Notes: a model not told the origin generated them from the letters alone. A DNA stretch of 64,000 nt from Niveispirillum irakense DSM 11586 (GCF_000429645.1 NZ_AUCG01000020.1:186001-250000), one strand, 5' to 3'; counted from the stretch's first letter, positions 34,121-43,491 are shown. A program made the numbers and translations.

Positions 34121-35854
34121 TTACAGCGTCGCTGTGGCCGATGACGGGGTGACAATGAAGCGCGTCATCATCCCGGCATTCATATGGAACAGCATGTGGC
34201 AATGCAGCGGCCAGTCGCCCGGCTCATCCGCCGTCAGCACGACGGAAACGGTTTTGCCCGGTGGCACGATGACGACATGCTTGCGTGGCTTGCGGTCGGT
34301 CTGGCCGTTTTCCAGCTCAAAGAACATGCCATGCAGGTGCATGGGATGCGCCATCATGGTGGTGTTGACGAAGGTCAGGCGTACCCGGTCGCCCTGGTTC
34401 ACCCGGATCGGGCCGCCATGGTCGAACTTGTGGCCGTTGAGCGTCCAGATATAGCGCTCCATGATGCCGGTCAGGCGCAGACTGATCTCATGCGCCGGTT
34501 CCCGCGTGTCCGCATTCCTGGTCAGCGATTTCAGATCGGCATAGGTCAGCGCCCGCTTGCCCGGCGGCGTGCCGGCTTGATCCCAGCCTTGGGGCGGGCC
34601 ATCGCGGGTGGGGGGGGCCGGAACGGGAGCGTCATGGCCCATGGCGGCATGATCCATGGACCCGTGATCCATCGCACCATGGTCCATAGCGCCGTGATCC
34701 ATGCTGCTGTGATCCATCGACCCATGATCCATCGACCCATGGTCCATGCCGTGATGGGGCCCCATATCGGCCATGGTCAGGATGGCGCGGGGGCGCAAGG
34801 GCGGGATTTCCCCTGCCATGCCCGGTCGCGGCGCCAGGGTGGCGCGGGCATAGCCGCTGCGGTCGATGGGTTCCGCCATCAGCGTATAGGCGCGGTCTTC
34901 CGTCGGCATGACGATCACGTCATAGGTCTCCCCGACGCCGAAGCGGAACTCATCAACCTTGACCGGCAGCACATTCTGCCCGTCGGCGGACACGATGGTC
35001 ATGGGCAGGCCGGGGATGGCGACATCAAAAATGCTCATCGCCGAGGCGTTGATCAGCCGCAGCCGCACCCGCTCCCCTGGCTTGAACAGGCCGGTCCAGT
35101 GATCCTGAATGCCCTTGCCATTGGCCAGGAAGCGGTAGCCGGTGACATCGGCCAGATCGGTCGGGTCCATGCGCATGTCGCCCCAGTCGCGCCGGTCGGC
35201 CCAGGTTTTGGCCAGACCGTCGCGCCTGATATCGCCGATCAGGTCGCCCAGGGTGCGCTTGCCCTTGTTGTAATAGCCCTCGCTGACCTTCAGCTTGCGC
35301 ATGATATGGTCGGGATGGTCGGCGGTATGGTCGGACAGCACGATCACATGCTCCCGGTCGGCGCGCACCGGTTCGCGCTCTGCCGGGTCGATGATAATGG
35401 CGCCATACATGCCGCGCTGTTCCTGCCCGCCGGAATGGCTGTGATACCAATAGGTGCCGGACTGGCGCAGGCGGATGCGGTAGGTGAAACTCTCCCCCGG
35501 TGCGATGGCGCTATAGGCGTTGAAGCCGGGCGCGCCATCCATCATCCCTTCCAGCAGCAGCCCGTGCCAGTGGATGGAAGTCGGCTCCCGCAGCCGGTTC
35601 GTCACCTGCACCACCACTTCCTGACCTTCGCGCCAGCGCAGGGTGGGGGCGGGGACGGAGCCGCCCATGGCGATGGCACCAAAACGGTCGCCATCAATGG
35701 TGATGGATGTTTCCTCCACCAGCAGGCTGGTTTCATGATCGGCCGACGCGAAGGAGCGGCGACCGGGATAAAGGCTGACCACGCCCGCCATGCCGGCGGC
35801 AGCGGCCAGCCGCAGGGCGTCGCGGCGCGACAGCCCTTCGGTTCCCATTGTCAT
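34121..35854 (-). CDS. copA: Copper resistance multicopper oxidase CopA
   Basis: 577 aa. Tat signal with SRRDALRLAAAAGMAGVV. The four multicopper oxidase sites are present: HWHGLLLEG, YWYHSHSGGQEQRG, HPMHLHGMFFEL and HCHMLFHMNAGMM (type 1, 2 and 3 copper ligands). A Met-His repeat domain (MDHGS-type, eight units) lies in the middle. It oxidises Cu(I) in the periplasm and binds copper. It is in an operon with a cupredoxin upstream and copB downstream. A domain III FxxxNGxxFD-type copper anchor is visible as WTLNGHKFDHGGPI. No cop-specific regulator gene is adjacent. Confidence 0.95.
   Translation of the reverse strand: MTMGTEGLSRRDALRLAAAAGMAGVVSLYPGRRSFASADHETSLLVEETSITIDGDRFGAIAMGGSVPAPTLRWREGQEVVVQVTNRLREPTSIHWHGLLLEGMMDGAPGFNAYSAIAPGESFTYRIRLRQSGTYWYHSHSGGQEQRGMYGAIIIDPAEREPVRADREHVIVLSDHTADHPDHIMRKLKVSEGYYNKGKRTLGDLIGDIRRDGLAKTWADRRDWGDMRMDPTDLADVTGYRFLANGKGIQDHWTGLFKPGERVRLRLINASAMSIFDVAIPGLPMTIVSADGQNVLPVKVDEFRFGVGETYDVIVMPTEDRAYTLMAEPIDRSGYARATLAPRPGMAGEIPPLRPRAILTMADMGPHHGMDHGSMDHGSMDHSSMDHGAMDHGAMDHGSMDHAAMGHDAPVPAPPTRDGPPQGWDQAGTPPGKRALTYADLKSLTRNADTREPAHEISLRLTGIMERYIWTLNGHKFDHGGPIRVNQGDRVRLTFVNTTMMAHPMHLHGMFFELENGQTDRKPRKHVVIVPPGKTVSVVLTADEPGDWPLHCHMLFHMNAGMMTRFIVTPSSATATL
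34628..34747 (-). repeat. 15-bp tandem repeats coding for Met-Asp-His-rich copper-binding region
   Basis: Eight five-residue units (MDHGS, MDHGS, MDHSS, MDHGA, MDHGA, MDHGS, MDHAA, MGHDA) inside copA. Such repeats bind copper, and being DNA repeats they can change in number by slippage. Confidence 0.85.
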
Positions 35855-35866
35855 AATGGCTTCCCG

Positions 35867-36415
35867 TCAGCGCGTGATGGTCAGGCTGGCAGCCATTCCG
35901 GCTTCGTAATGGCCCGGCATGTCGCAGGCAATCACGATGTCCCCACCCTGGGGGAAGGTCCAGACCAGTTCCGCGCTCTTACCCGGCGCCACCAGCAGCA
36001 GGTCATGATGGTCATGGTTCATGCCATGGCCATCGCCATGGTCCATTTTCATCTGGTCTGGATTGACCGCCGTCTCGGTGATCATGCCATGGTCCAGCAT
36101 CATGCCCATCATCGCCTGCCGGTCCCCATGGGTCTTGGTATCGGCAATGACGAAGCTGTGCAGGAACTCGCCCTTATTGGTGACGCGGAAACGCACGGTT
36201 TCCCCCGGTGCCACCCGGATGGTGCCAGGATCAATGAAATGCTCGCCCAGGGTCACATCAAGGGTGCGGGTGGCCGTATCGGCTTTTCCAGGCTGGCCAG
36301 CAGCGGTGGCGTCTGCCGGGCTGTGATGGTTGGCATGGTCGTGGTGCTGTGCCTGCGCGGTGGGGGCAAAGGCAAGCAGCATCGCCGCCGTCAGGCCACG
36401 GGTGAAGAGGGACAT
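35867..36415 (-). CDS. Periplasmic cupredoxin-domain copper protein
   Basis: 182 aa. Signal peptide MSLFTRGLTAAMLLAFAPTAQAQ, then a His-rich stretch (HHDHANHHSP). The cupredoxin fold has a type 1 copper set: His in GEFLHSFVIA, then Cys, His and Met in IACDMPGHYEAGM. An insert rich in His and Met (MMGMMLDHGM, MKMDHGDGHGMNHDHH) lies between, as in CopI/PcoE-like carriers. The start at 36415 has GGAG about 9 nt upstream. It is 12 bp from copA, so cotranscribed; it probably passes copper to CopA or buffers it. Confidence 0.9.
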   Translation of the reverse strand: MSLFTRGLTAAMLLAFAPTAQAQHHDHANHHSPADATAAGQPGKADTATRTLDVTLGEHFIDPGTIRVAPGETVRFRVTNKGEFLHSFVIADTKTHGDRQAMMGMMLDHGMITETAVNPDQMKMDHGDGHGMNHDHHDLLLVAPGKSAELVWTFPQGGDIVIACDMPGHYEAGMAASLTITR

Positions 36416-36498
36416 GGGAATAACTCCGTCGGTCGCTTTATCAGGGGGGCGGGTGACAGGCTGCCGGTGCGGGTGGGCACAGGGGGCAGCGATACACC

Positions 36499-36942
36499 TC
36501 ACGCCCGCGGCGGACGGAGAGGGGGGCTATCCTGGCGCCCATCTGGACCGGGCAGGCCAGCGGGCAGCAGGAAACCGGATGGGGGCGGGAAGCGGAGGGG
36601 GGCCAAACTCACAGGCAAGGCCGGGCTGACGCACCAAGCCACACAGCAGGCGCCGGCGCCTTTGGCCATGGGGGTAGCGCCACGATTGTCATGATCGTGG
36701 TCGCCCCCCTTTTGATCGGATGGCGCATCATGCAGGGCGGCATGCAGCGGGCATTCCCCTGCTGCGGTCTGCGCCGTAAATGCCATATCGGGGTCCATGA
36801 CAGCGACCCGCACAGGCTGTTGATGCAGCCAGGTGATGGAAGCCGCGCGCACCGGCATGACCGCCAGCGCCAGAAGCGACAGGACCAACAGGATCATCCG
36901 CACCGGCATGGCGGCGCGGGCATGGCGGGATCGACGAACCAT
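36499..36942 (-). CDS. Hypothetical protein at the head of the copper operon
   Basis: About 147 aa from MVRRSRHARAAMPVRMILL. It has one N-terminal hydrophobic segment (signal or anchor, ILLVLSLLALAVMPVRAAS), a middle with GECPLHAALHDAPSDQKGGDHDHD (Cys, His and acidic residues that could hold metal), then ACCVAWCVSPALP and a Pro-rich tail. No named family recognised. It lies 83 bp upstream of the cupredoxin gene on the same strand, which supports a metal-related periplasmic role. The start is uncertain; the frame is open to 37110, and Mets at 36909 and 36897 are alternatives. Confidence 0.65.
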   Translation of the reverse strand: MVRRSRHARAAMPVRMILLVLSLLALAVMPVRAASITWLHQQPVRVAVMDPDMAFTAQTAAGECPLHAALHDAPSDQKGGDHDHDNRGATPMAKGAGACCVAWCVSPALPVSLAPLRFPPPSGFLLPAGLPGPDGRQDSPPLRPPRA

Positions 36943-37022
36943 GCCCAACCATATGCCGGTCAGGCCGGGGGAACAAGTCCCCCACCGGTCACGTATCGTC
37001 GCAACCGGCAGGGGATTTATCG

Positions 37023-37223
37023 TCACTCGGCGTCGGGGTCCGATGGGGCAGGCGCTTTCCGGCGGACCCCGTCGGCCGCCAGGGCGCGACGGGTGGCGCC
37101 GTCTGCACAATCGAACCAGGCCAGCCGCGCCAGCCTTTGTGAGATTTCCAGTTGGCGTTGCCGTTCTGGCGAAATTTTTTTACGTTCCGCCAGACGGCTA
37201 TCCTTCCTGTCGCTCTCTTCCAT
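37023..37223 (-). CDS. Small hypothetical protein, 66 aa
   Basis: A 66-codon ORF (MEESDRKDSRLAERKKISPERQRQLEIS...) starting 7 bp after the chemoreceptor stop, on the same strand, so possibly cotranscribed. It is highly charged and helical, with one Cys (WFDCADG), no signal and no known domain. GCGGGAT just before the ATG is a weak ribosome site. Plausible but not certain as a gene. Confidence 0.5.
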   Translation of the reverse strand: MEESDRKDSRLAERKKISPERQRQLEISQRLARLAWFDCADGATRRALAADGVRRKAPAPSDPDAE

Positions 37224-37229
37224 ATCCCG

Positions 37230-38921
37230 CTAGGCTGCCTTGACGCCGGTGATGAAGGTTTCGACCGACTGGCGCAGCAGGCTGGCCCGTCGTGCCAGTT
37301 CGCGGGAGGAACTCAGCACCTGCACCGATCCGGCGGCGGAGCTTTCGGCTGCGCCCTGGACGCCGGTGATGGTACGCGACACTTCCTGCGTGCCGGTTGC
37401 GGCTTCTGCCGCGTTGCGGCTGATTTCCGACGTGGCGGCGGTCTGTTCCTCCACCGTGCTGGCGACCGAAGCGGAAACTTCGTTCAACTGGTAGATCACC
37501 TTGGAGATGCGGCCGATAACCGCCACCGTATCCTCGATGCTGTCACGCATCAGGCCGATCTGGCTGCGGATATCGTCTGTGGCGCGGGCGGTCTGGTTGG
37601 CCAGGGCCTTCACTTCCGATGCCACGACCGCGAAGCCCTTGCCGGCCTCTCCGGCGCGGGCCGCCTCAATCGTGGCGTTGAGCGCCAGCAGGTTGGTCTG
37701 ACCGGCGATGCTTTCGATCAGGGCGATCACATCATTGATGCGCTGCCCCGCCTCGTTCAGCCCATGGATGCGCTGCTGCGCCTGTTCAGCCTCATCAGAG
37801 GCGACGCGCGCGACATTGCGGGCCTCCGTCATCTGCCGGGCGACTTCCTGGATGGAGCTTGTCATCTCCTCCGTTGCAGCGGCGACCGTCTGCACATTGG
37901 CGGCTGCCTGCCCCGTAGCACTGGCGACGACACCGGATTGCTGGGAGACCTGCTCGGACGAAGCGGACAGGCTCTGGGCTGTGGCTTCCAGTTCCGTGGC
38001 GGAGCTGGTCAGCACCTGCAATGTCTCCGCCATATCGGCATCGAAACGATGGACCATGCCCTCCATCCGGGTGGCGCGCTCTTCCTTGGCGATCTGCTCC
38101 TGGCGCTGTTGGGCTTCCAGCCGCTCACGCTCCAGGGCATTTTCCTTGAAGACCAGCATGGTGGCGGCGATGGACCCGATCTCGTCCTTGCGATGGGTGC
38201 CGAAGACCTCCACCTTGTTGTCGCCTTCCGCCAGACGGCGCAGGCAGGCGACGATGGCGTCCAGCGGCTTGGTGATGCCCAGGCGGGCGACCAGCATGCC
38301 AATAGCGATGCCCACCGCAACGCCGATGATCGCAACCAGCAGCATCGTCAGCTTGGCGCTGGCCGAGGTATCTTCCGCATAACGGGAAAGCTGGTCGCCC
38401 TTGCGGTCGGTATATTCAAGATATTGCTGCACATCGTCAGTCAGCGGCTTCAGAACCTTCTCGCTCTGCTGCACGGCAGAGTAGATGTCCCGTTGAGCCT
38501 GGGCGACCACGACAGTGCCGGCTTTGCCGGCCGTTGCCACAGTCTCGTCCACTTCCTGCTGATAATTGGCGATGCGGCCCAAGATACGGTCCAGCATGGC
38601 GCGCTGCTGTTCGTCGGCGGTCTGGCGGATGGCTGCCAGATCCTTTTGCAGGGCGGCCTGGATCAGCGGGATTTGCTGTTGGGCCCCTGCTAGGTTGGCC
38701 GGATCGGCAGCGAGTTTCAGTTCTTGTACGTTCAGGTCAACGATCTGCCGGCGAATTCGGGCGGCGATGCGAATTTCCGTTGCTGTTGTATTGATGGTAT
38801 TGGCCGCGTGTGTGATCTCGTTGAAACCGCTGATCGCGGTCACCGTTATGATCCCGGAGACGATGGCGAGGAACAGCATGACAGCCGTTACCTTCGTACC
38901 GATTCGGATATTATCGAGCAT
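37230..38921 (-). CDS. Methyl-accepting chemotaxis protein
   Basis: 563 aa. TM1 about 10-32, a periplasmic helical-bundle sensor (residues about 33-185, [20 protein letters not shown]), and TM2 about 190-212. HAMP follows ([27 protein letters not shown]), then a long cytoplasmic coiled coil whose hairpin tip [29 protein letters not shown]-type block is intact (split here as [15 protein letters not shown] and [16 protein letters not shown]). No C-terminal CheR-binding pentapeptide is seen. It signals to CheA/CheW, not encoded here. GGGGGA precedes the ATG at 38921; the frame to 38987 is not family-like. The ligand is unknown. Confidence 0.94.
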   Translation of the reverse strand: MLDNIRIGTKVTAVMLFLAIVSGIITVTAISGFNEITHAANTINTTATEIRIAARIRRQIVDLNVQELKLAADPANLAGAQQQIPLIQAALQKDLAAIRQTADEQQRAMLDRILGRIANYQQEVDETVATAGKAGTVVVAQAQRDIYSAVQQSEKVLKPLTDDVQQYLEYTDRKGDQLSRYAEDTSASAKLTMLLVAIIGVAVGIAIGMLVARLGITKPLDAIVACLRRLAEGDNKVEVFGTHRKDEIGSIAATMLVFKENALERERLEAQQRQEQIAKEERATRMEGMVHRFDADMAETLQVLTSSATELEATAQSLSASSEQVSQQSGVVASATGQAAANVQTVAAATEEMTSSIQEVARQMTEARNVARVASDEAEQAQQRIHGLNEAGQRINDVIALIESIAGQTNLLALNATIEAARAGEAGKGFAVVASEVKALANQTARATDDIRSQIGLMRDSIEDTVAVIGRISKVIYQLNEVSASVASTVEEQTAATSEISRNAAEAATGTQEVSRTITGVQGAAESSAAGSVQVLSSSRELARRASLLRQSVETFITGVKAA

Positions 38922-39517
38922 TGGTCGTGGTCCCCCATTCCAGAGCGATGCGATCGACCCCGGCCTCCCCAGACCAGAACCGACCAAGGATTGCGCTGGC
39001 GGATGGAACCCGCCAGCCCCGCTGGCATAGGCCGCACCTGCGCATCCTTCTGGATGTTGGTGTTGTTACGACCTTCCCCGGCTGACGCACACTGCCGTTT
39101 GCGTTGCTTTCCAGGGGGGCACAGTTAGAGTCGGACAGGTGCCGGCAAATCAGGGATAATCAGACCAGTGCTATTCTTGTTTCGCTACGTGATAGGGCAG
39201 CATTGATGAAACGCACGCCATAATATGTCGCCACAGCGCCACTCAAGCGCTGCGCCGACAGAGCCGATCCGTAATGAAGACAATAGCGGCTTCTGCCCAA
39301 TAAGCAGCGCCCCTGAAAATCGCCGTGTCTTTGTATCACCCTGCCATCCGGCAGAAATCGTCTCATTCCCTGTGTTGAAGATCCATGCCATGGCACTCAT
39401 CCTACAAAACGAAAACTCGACTCTCAACGAAAAACGAGATGGAAAAATCACTTATCGCGATTTTTCGGCTTTGCTCACGGAGATTTGCCACGAAAAGCCG
39501 TCCAACGGGGCCTTTCA
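38922..39517. other. 596-bp intergenic region with operator-like repeats at its right end
   Basis: No convincing gene. Short overlapping ORFs at 39160-39451 (-) and 39225-39521 (+) have no recognisable content. The right 140 bp is AT-richer than the surroundings and holds AACGAAAA direct repeats (about 39406 and 39427) and the inverted repeat at 39442-39466, likely control sites of the XRE gene. Confidence 0.5.
39442..39466. promoter_or_regulatory. Inverted-repeat operator of the XRE regulator
   Basis: GAAAAATC-ACTTATCGC-GATTTTTC: perfect 8-bp half-sites with a 9-nt spacer, about 50 bp before the XRE gene start. Autoregulation is the simplest reading. Confidence 0.6.
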
Positions 39518-39952
39518 ATGAGACCTGTCGCGCAACGCTTGCAGGAAATCAGGCGCCGACTGGGATTTGCCAGGCGGTCGCAAATGGCGGAAAAGCTGGG
39601 AGTTCCTGCATCGACATATAACGCTTACGAATCAGAGGGTGGTCCACCGAAGATCGAGTGGCTTGTTGCACTGGCCAAGCTGGGGGTAAATACCAACTGG
39701 CTGTTGCTGGGGGAGGGAGAGCCGCTGTTGGAACAGACGACCGAGAGGGCGCCTGGCAACCAAATGGTGGAAATCGACCCGCTTTTGCTTGCGGCAATGA
39801 TTAATACGGTAGAACGGGAGCAGCGGATTGGTCAGGCGGATCCCCTGACCAGGGCACGTCTGATTGCCCAGTTATATGCCAACATCCTGCGCCAGACGCG
39901 CATGGACCTGATCGCTCTGGAAAGCGCGTCCGCCGATCCGGCGGCAGAATAG
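39518..39952 (+). CDS. XRE-family transcriptional regulator (CI-like)
   Basis: 144 aa. N-terminal helix-turn-helix: RLQEIRRRLGFARRSQMAEKLGVPASTYNAYESEGGPPKIEWLVALAKLGVNTNWLLLGEG spans roughly residues 7-66; the NTNWLLLGEG ending is shared with phage-type repressors. The rest is a short helical tail without a peptidase domain. An inverted repeat sits about 50 bp upstream. No phage genes are near, so it is probably a domesticated or stand-alone regulator. A TTG start 33 bp upstream (39485) is an alternative. Confidence 0.85.
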   Translation: MRPVAQRLQEIRRRLGFARRSQMAEKLGVPASTYNAYESEGGPPKIEWLVALAKLGVNTNWLLLGEGEPLLEQTTERAPGNQMVEIDPLLLAAMINTVEREQRIGQADPLTRARLIAQLYANILRQTRMDLIALESASADPAAE

Positions 39953-39955
39953 AAA

Positions 39956-39982
39956 AAGGCCGGTCACATTCGTGCCGGCCTT
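39956..39982. terminator. Hairpin terminator between convergent genes
   Basis: AAGGCCGG, 11-nt loop, CCGGCCTT, preceded by a run of A, giving U-rich ends on the minus strand. It lies between the XRE gene and the CoA-transferase gene. Confidence 0.7.
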
Positions 39983-40007
39983 GGTCGTCAGCGAAAAATC
40001 GTTTTGA

Positions 40008-41210
40008 TCAGCCGATAATTGCTTTTTCTCTTAACGCGGTAAGAGCATCGGGACAAAGCCCGAGCAGGTCGCCCAGCAAAGCCGCTGTCTGTTCGCCCAA
40101 TGCCGGCGGTGCCGTGCTATCGACCACGGGCGATTGAGAAAATTTAATTGGGCTGGCGACACCCGGTACGGTGCCCTGCACGGGGTGTGGCATGGAGAGT
40201 GCCATGCCGCGATGGCGGACCTGTGGATCATCGAAGGTCTGGCCCAGGCTGTTGATCGGGCCGGCGGGCACATCGGCCGCCTCCAACCTGTCCAGCCAGT
40301 GCGTGGTGGGGGCTAATTGCAGGCAGGCGGTCAGCCGCGCTGTCAGTTCCACCCGGTTGGCAACACGCGCCCTGTTCGTGGCGAACCGGTCGTCACCGGC
40401 CAGGTCCGGCACATCCAGCACGACGCACAGCCTCTCAAACTGCCGGTCATTGCCTACCGCCAGATTGATATAGCCATCCGCTGTGGGGAAGGTGTCATAG
40501 GGCACGATGGAGGGGTGGGCATTGCCCAGCCGGCCAGGGTCACGGCCCGAGACGAGACGGTTCAAGGACTGGTTGGCCATGGCGGCCACCATGCAGTCCA
40601 GCAAGGCGACGTCGATTTGCTGCCCCTCGCCGGTCTGGTCGCGGTGATGCAATGCGGCCAGGATGGCGTTACCGGCGTAAAGCCCCGTGATGATGTCAGC
40701 CAGCGCCACACCGGCCTTATGCGGTCCACCATCGGGGGGACCGGTCACGCTCATCAGCCCGCTCATCCCCTGGATCAGGAAATCATAGCCCAGGCGCTGG
40801 GCATAAGGCCCATCCTGGCCAAAGCCGGTGATGGAGCAATAGATCAGGCGGGGGTTGATGGCTTTCAGGCTGTCATAATCCAGCCCGTATTTTTTCAGGC
40901 CGCCAACCTTGTAATTTTCCACCAGCACATCTGATTTGGCGGCCAGATCGCGGATCAGTTGCTGGCCTTCGGCCGTGGTGAAGTCGATGCAGACGGATTT
41001 CTTATTGCGGTTCGCGGTCAGGAAATAGGCGGATGGGCTGTCCGGTCCATCCACGAAGGGCGGCCCCCAGCGGCGGGTATCATCGCCCTCGCCCGGCCTT
41101 TCGATCTTGATGATCTCCGCCCCGAAATCGCCCAGCATCTGGGTCGCCCAGGGGCCGGCCAGGATGCGGGACAGGTCCAGGACGCGGATACCGTTCAATG
41201 CAGCGGTCAT
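40008..41210 (-). CDS. Family III (CaiB/BaiF) CoA-transferase, probable succinyl-CoA:glutarate CoA-transferase
   Basis: 400 aa. N-terminal GIRVLDLSRILAGPWATQMLGDFGAEIIKIE and GDDTRRWGPPF are the family opening; RNKKSVCIDFTTAEG and VLVENYKVGGLKKYGLDY follow. Asp143 of LGYDFLIQGMSGLMSVTG is at the conserved aspartate position. The GEGQQIDVALLD and IVPYDTFPTADGYINLAVGNDRQFERLC blocks are typical. It lies 15 bp downstream of glutaryl-CoA dehydrogenase in the same operon, so activation of glutarate to glutaryl-CoA (as in human SUGCT) is the likely role. Other dicarboxylate substrates are possible. Confidence 0.9.
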   Translation of the reverse strand: MTAALNGIRVLDLSRILAGPWATQMLGDFGAEIIKIERPGEGDDTRRWGPPFVDGPDSPSAYFLTANRNKKSVCIDFTTAEGQQLIRDLAAKSDVLVENYKVGGLKKYGLDYDSLKAINPRLIYCSITGFGQDGPYAQRLGYDFLIQGMSGLMSVTGPPDGGPHKAGVALADIITGLYAGNAILAALHHRDQTGEGQQIDVALLDCMVAAMANQSLNRLVSGRDPGRLGNAHPSIVPYDTFPTADGYINLAVGNDRQFERLCVVLDVPDLAGDDRFATNRARVANRVELTARLTACLQLAPTTHWLDRLEAADVPAGPINSLGQTFDDPQVRHRGMALSMPHPVQGTVPGVASPIKFSQSPVVDSTAPPALGEQTAALLGDLLGLCPDALTALREKAIIG

Positions 41211-41224
41211 GGTTGGGGGCCGCC

Positions 41225-42415
41225 TCAGAAAAACGCCTGCAGGCCGGTGATGGCCCGGCCCAGGATCAGGGCATGGACATCATGGGTGCCTTCATAAGTG
41301 TTCACCGTTTCCAGGTTCATCATGTGGCGCATCACCACATATTCATCGGAGATACCGTTGCCGCCATGCATGTCGCGGGCAGCGCGGGCAATATCCAGCG
41401 CCTTGCCGCAATTGTTGCGCTTGACGATGGAGATCATCTCCGGCGCCAGCTTGCCCGCCTCGAACAGGCGGCCGACCCGCAGGCTGGCCTGCAGGCCGAG
41501 GCTGATCTCGGTCATCATGTCGGCCAGCTTCTTCTGTACCAACTGGGTCTGGGCCAGCGGGCGGTTGAACTGTTTGCGGTCCAGCGTATAGGCGCGGGCG
41601 GCGTGGAAGCAGGCTTCTGCCGCCCCCATGGCCCCCCAGGAAATGCCGTAACGCGCCCGGTTCAGGCAGCCGAACGGCCCTTTCAAGCCGGACACGTTGG
41701 GCAGCAGCGCATCGTCCGGCACCTCCACCCCGTCCATGACGATTTCACCCGTCACGGAGGCGCGCAGGGACAGTTTGCCCTCGATCTTCGGCGCTGACAG
41801 GCCCTTCATCCCCTTTTCCAGCACAAAGCCGCGGATGGCGCCCCCATGGGCATCGGACTTGGCCCAGACGACGAACACGTCCGCGATGGGGGAATTGGTG
41901 ATCCACATCTTGGCGCCGGTCAGCCGGTAGCCGCCGTCGATCTTCTCCGCGCGGGTGCGCATGCCGGCGGGGTCGGAGCCGGCATCCGGCTCGGTCAGGC
42001 CGAAACAGCCGATCCAGTCGCCCGATGCCAGCTTGGGCAGGTACTTGCGGCGCTGCTCCTCGCTGCCATAGGCATGGATCGGATGCATGACCAGCGAGGA
42101 TTGCACGCTCATCATCGAGCGATAGCCGCTATCCACACGCTCCACCTCGCGCGCTACCAGCCCATAGGCGACGTAGCCGACACCGGCCCCGCCATATTCC
42201 TCCGGGATGGTGATGCCCAGCAGGCCCAGGTCACCCATCTCCTTGAAAATGGCGGGATCGGTATGTTCCTTGGCGAAGGCTTCGCGCACGCGCGGGGCGA
42301 GATTTTCCTGGGCATAGGCATGGGCACTGTCGCGGATCATCCGCTCCTCTTCGCTCAACTGATCATCAAGCAGGAAAGCGTCGTCCCAGTGGAAGGTGCC
42401 CAGATCGCCGGCCAT
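41225..42415 (-). CDS. gcdH: Glutaryl-CoA dehydrogenase
   Basis: A 396-aa acyl-CoA dehydrogenase. [29 protein letters not shown]-like opening (residues about 8-36) is the GcdH N-terminus. FAD and substrate blocks: [67 protein letters not shown], and the GcdH-like [18 protein letters not shown]. The catalytic base is Glu375 in [20 protein letters not shown]. It converts glutaryl-CoA to crotonyl-CoA plus CO2 in lysine, tryptophan and glutarate breakdown, passing electrons to ETF. It is divergent from a LysR gene across a dyad operator, and upstream of the CoA-transferase. Confidence 0.95.
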   Translation of the reverse strand: MAGDLGTFHWDDAFLLDDQLSEEERMIRDSAHAYAQENLAPRVREAFAKEHTDPAIFKEMGDLGLLGITIPEEYGGAGVGYVAYGLVAREVERVDSGYRSMMSVQSSLVMHPIHAYGSEEQRRKYLPKLASGDWIGCFGLTEPDAGSDPAGMRTRAEKIDGGYRLTGAKMWITNSPIADVFVVWAKSDAHGGAIRGFVLEKGMKGLSAPKIEGKLSLRASVTGEIVMDGVEVPDDALLPNVSGLKGPFGCLNRARYGISWGAMGAAEACFHAARAYTLDRKQFNRPLAQTQLVQKKLADMMTEISLGLQASLRVGRLFEAGKLAPEMISIVKRNNCGKALDIARAARDMHGGNGISDEYVVMRHMMNLETVNTYEGTHDVHALILGRAITGLQAFF

Positions 42416-42495
42416 AGTTTCCTCGATATTTGGAATTTAATACTGCCTATCGGTACGCCGGAACAGCGCCGGGGGCAAACCAGGATTGGTCACCA

Positions 42496-42520
42496 AGTTG
42501 ATGATTAAAATTCATCAACT
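42496..42520. promoter_or_regulatory. LysR-type operator between gcdH and its regulator
   Basis: AGTTGATGA-TTAAAAT-TCATCAACT: perfect 9-bp half-sites with a 7-nt AT spacer, containing a T-N11-A LysR box. It is 81 bp from the gcdH start and 66 bp from the LysR start. Confidence 0.75.
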
Positions 42521-42585
42521 ATGGGCGGTGATCCATGAATCTCATGGTAATGTCCTTCCGATTTTGCATCAAAGGATCGTTCCTG

Positions 42586-43491
42586 ATGTTTGCCCGCCGC
42601 CTTATCCCAAGCACGTCCGCCCTGGTGGCTTTCGAGGCGGCGGCCCGGCTGGGCAGTTTCACGGCGGCGGCGCATGAATTATCGCTGACGCAAGGGGCGG
42701 TCAGCCGGCAGGTGGCGCAGCTTGAGGGCCAGTTGGGCGTGATCCTGTTCGAACGGGTGCGCCAGCGGGTGTCGCTGACGCCAGCCGGGCGGTTCCTGGC
42801 GGAGCAGGCGCGCGACACCCTGGCCCGGCTGGCTCAAGCCACGGCGCAGACCATCGCGTTTGGCACCGGTGGCGGCACGCTGGATCTGGCGATCCTGCCC
42901 ACCTTCGGCGCGCGCTGGCTGATCCCGCGCATGGGCGGGTTCTTCGCCCGCCACCGGGATATCAGCGTCAACTTCTCCACCCGTGTGCGGCCGTTCGATC
43001 TGCGGGCGGAAGGGATTGATGCCGCCATCATGACGGCACCACCGGCCGATGCCGGCCTGGTCAGCCATCGCTTCATGGGGGAGGAATTGCTGCCCGTGGC
43101 GGCCCCCGCTTTGGTGCGTGATATCGGGTTGGCCGCCCCGGTCGATCTGCGGCGAACCACCCTGCTGCAACAGGAGACGCGGGCGGCAAGCTGGGACCAT
43201 TGGTTCGCCGTTCAAGGGTTGATGCGGGGCAATGACCAGCCGGTTCTGGTGTTCGAGCAATTCCTGCTGGTGATCCGGGCGGCGGTGGCGGGGCTTGGTT
43301 GTGCCCTGGTTCCCGGCATCCTGATACGGGATGAAATCGCATCAGGGGAACTGGTGCTGCTGCCCGGCGGCGGGATGCAGGGCCAGGGCGGCTATCATCT
43401 GGTCTATCCCCGTGATCGGGACCATTACGGCCCCCTGGTTGCCTTCCGCGACTGGCTGTTTGCGGAGGCTGCCCTACCGGCAGGAAATTGA
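42586..43491 (+). CDS. LysR-family regulator of the glutaryl-CoA operon (GcdR-like)
   Basis: 301 aa. N-terminal helix-turn-helix with PSTSALVAFEAAARLGSFTAAAHELSLTQGAVSRQVAQLE (residues about 8-47); the rest is a GcvA-like substrate-binding domain (LDLAILPTFGARWLIPRM, INFSTRVRPFDL-type, AVAGLGCALVPGILIRDEI). It is divergent from gcdH with a perfect dyad between, the normal arrangement for a LysR activator of its neighbour. The ATG at 42586 is chosen by homology of the start; the frame opens at 42535. The inducer is probably glutarate or glutaryl-CoA, inferred from context. Confidence 0.9.
   Translation: MFARRLIPSTSALVAFEAAARLGSFTAAAHELSLTQGAVSRQVAQLEGQLGVILFERVRQRVSLTPAGRFLAEQARDTLARLAQATAQTIAFGTGGGTLDLAILPTFGARWLIPRMGGFFARHRDISVNFSTRVRPFDLRAEGIDAAIMTAPPADAGLVSHRFMGEELLPVAAPALVRDIGLAAPVDLRRTTLLQQETRAASWDHWFAVQGLMRGNDQPVLVFEQFLLVIRAAVAGLGCALVPGILIRDEIASGELVLLPGGGMQGQGGYHLVYPRDRDHYGPLVAFRDWLFAEAALPAGN

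Noticed and set aside
34184-36694. 836-codon open frame on the plus strand opposite copA and the cupredoxin gene
   Set aside because: High GC makes long antisense frames common; the product is a low-complexity Gly/His/Gln shadow, while the minus strand has clear copper-protein motifs.
39160-39521. Short overlapping ORFs between the chemoreceptor and XRE genes, considered as transposase remnants
   Set aside because: No DDE or other transposase motif and no flanking inverted repeats could be recognised.
39518-39952. Possible prophage marker (CI-like repressor)
   Set aside because: No integrase, attachment site or other phage genes in the window; kept only as a regulator.
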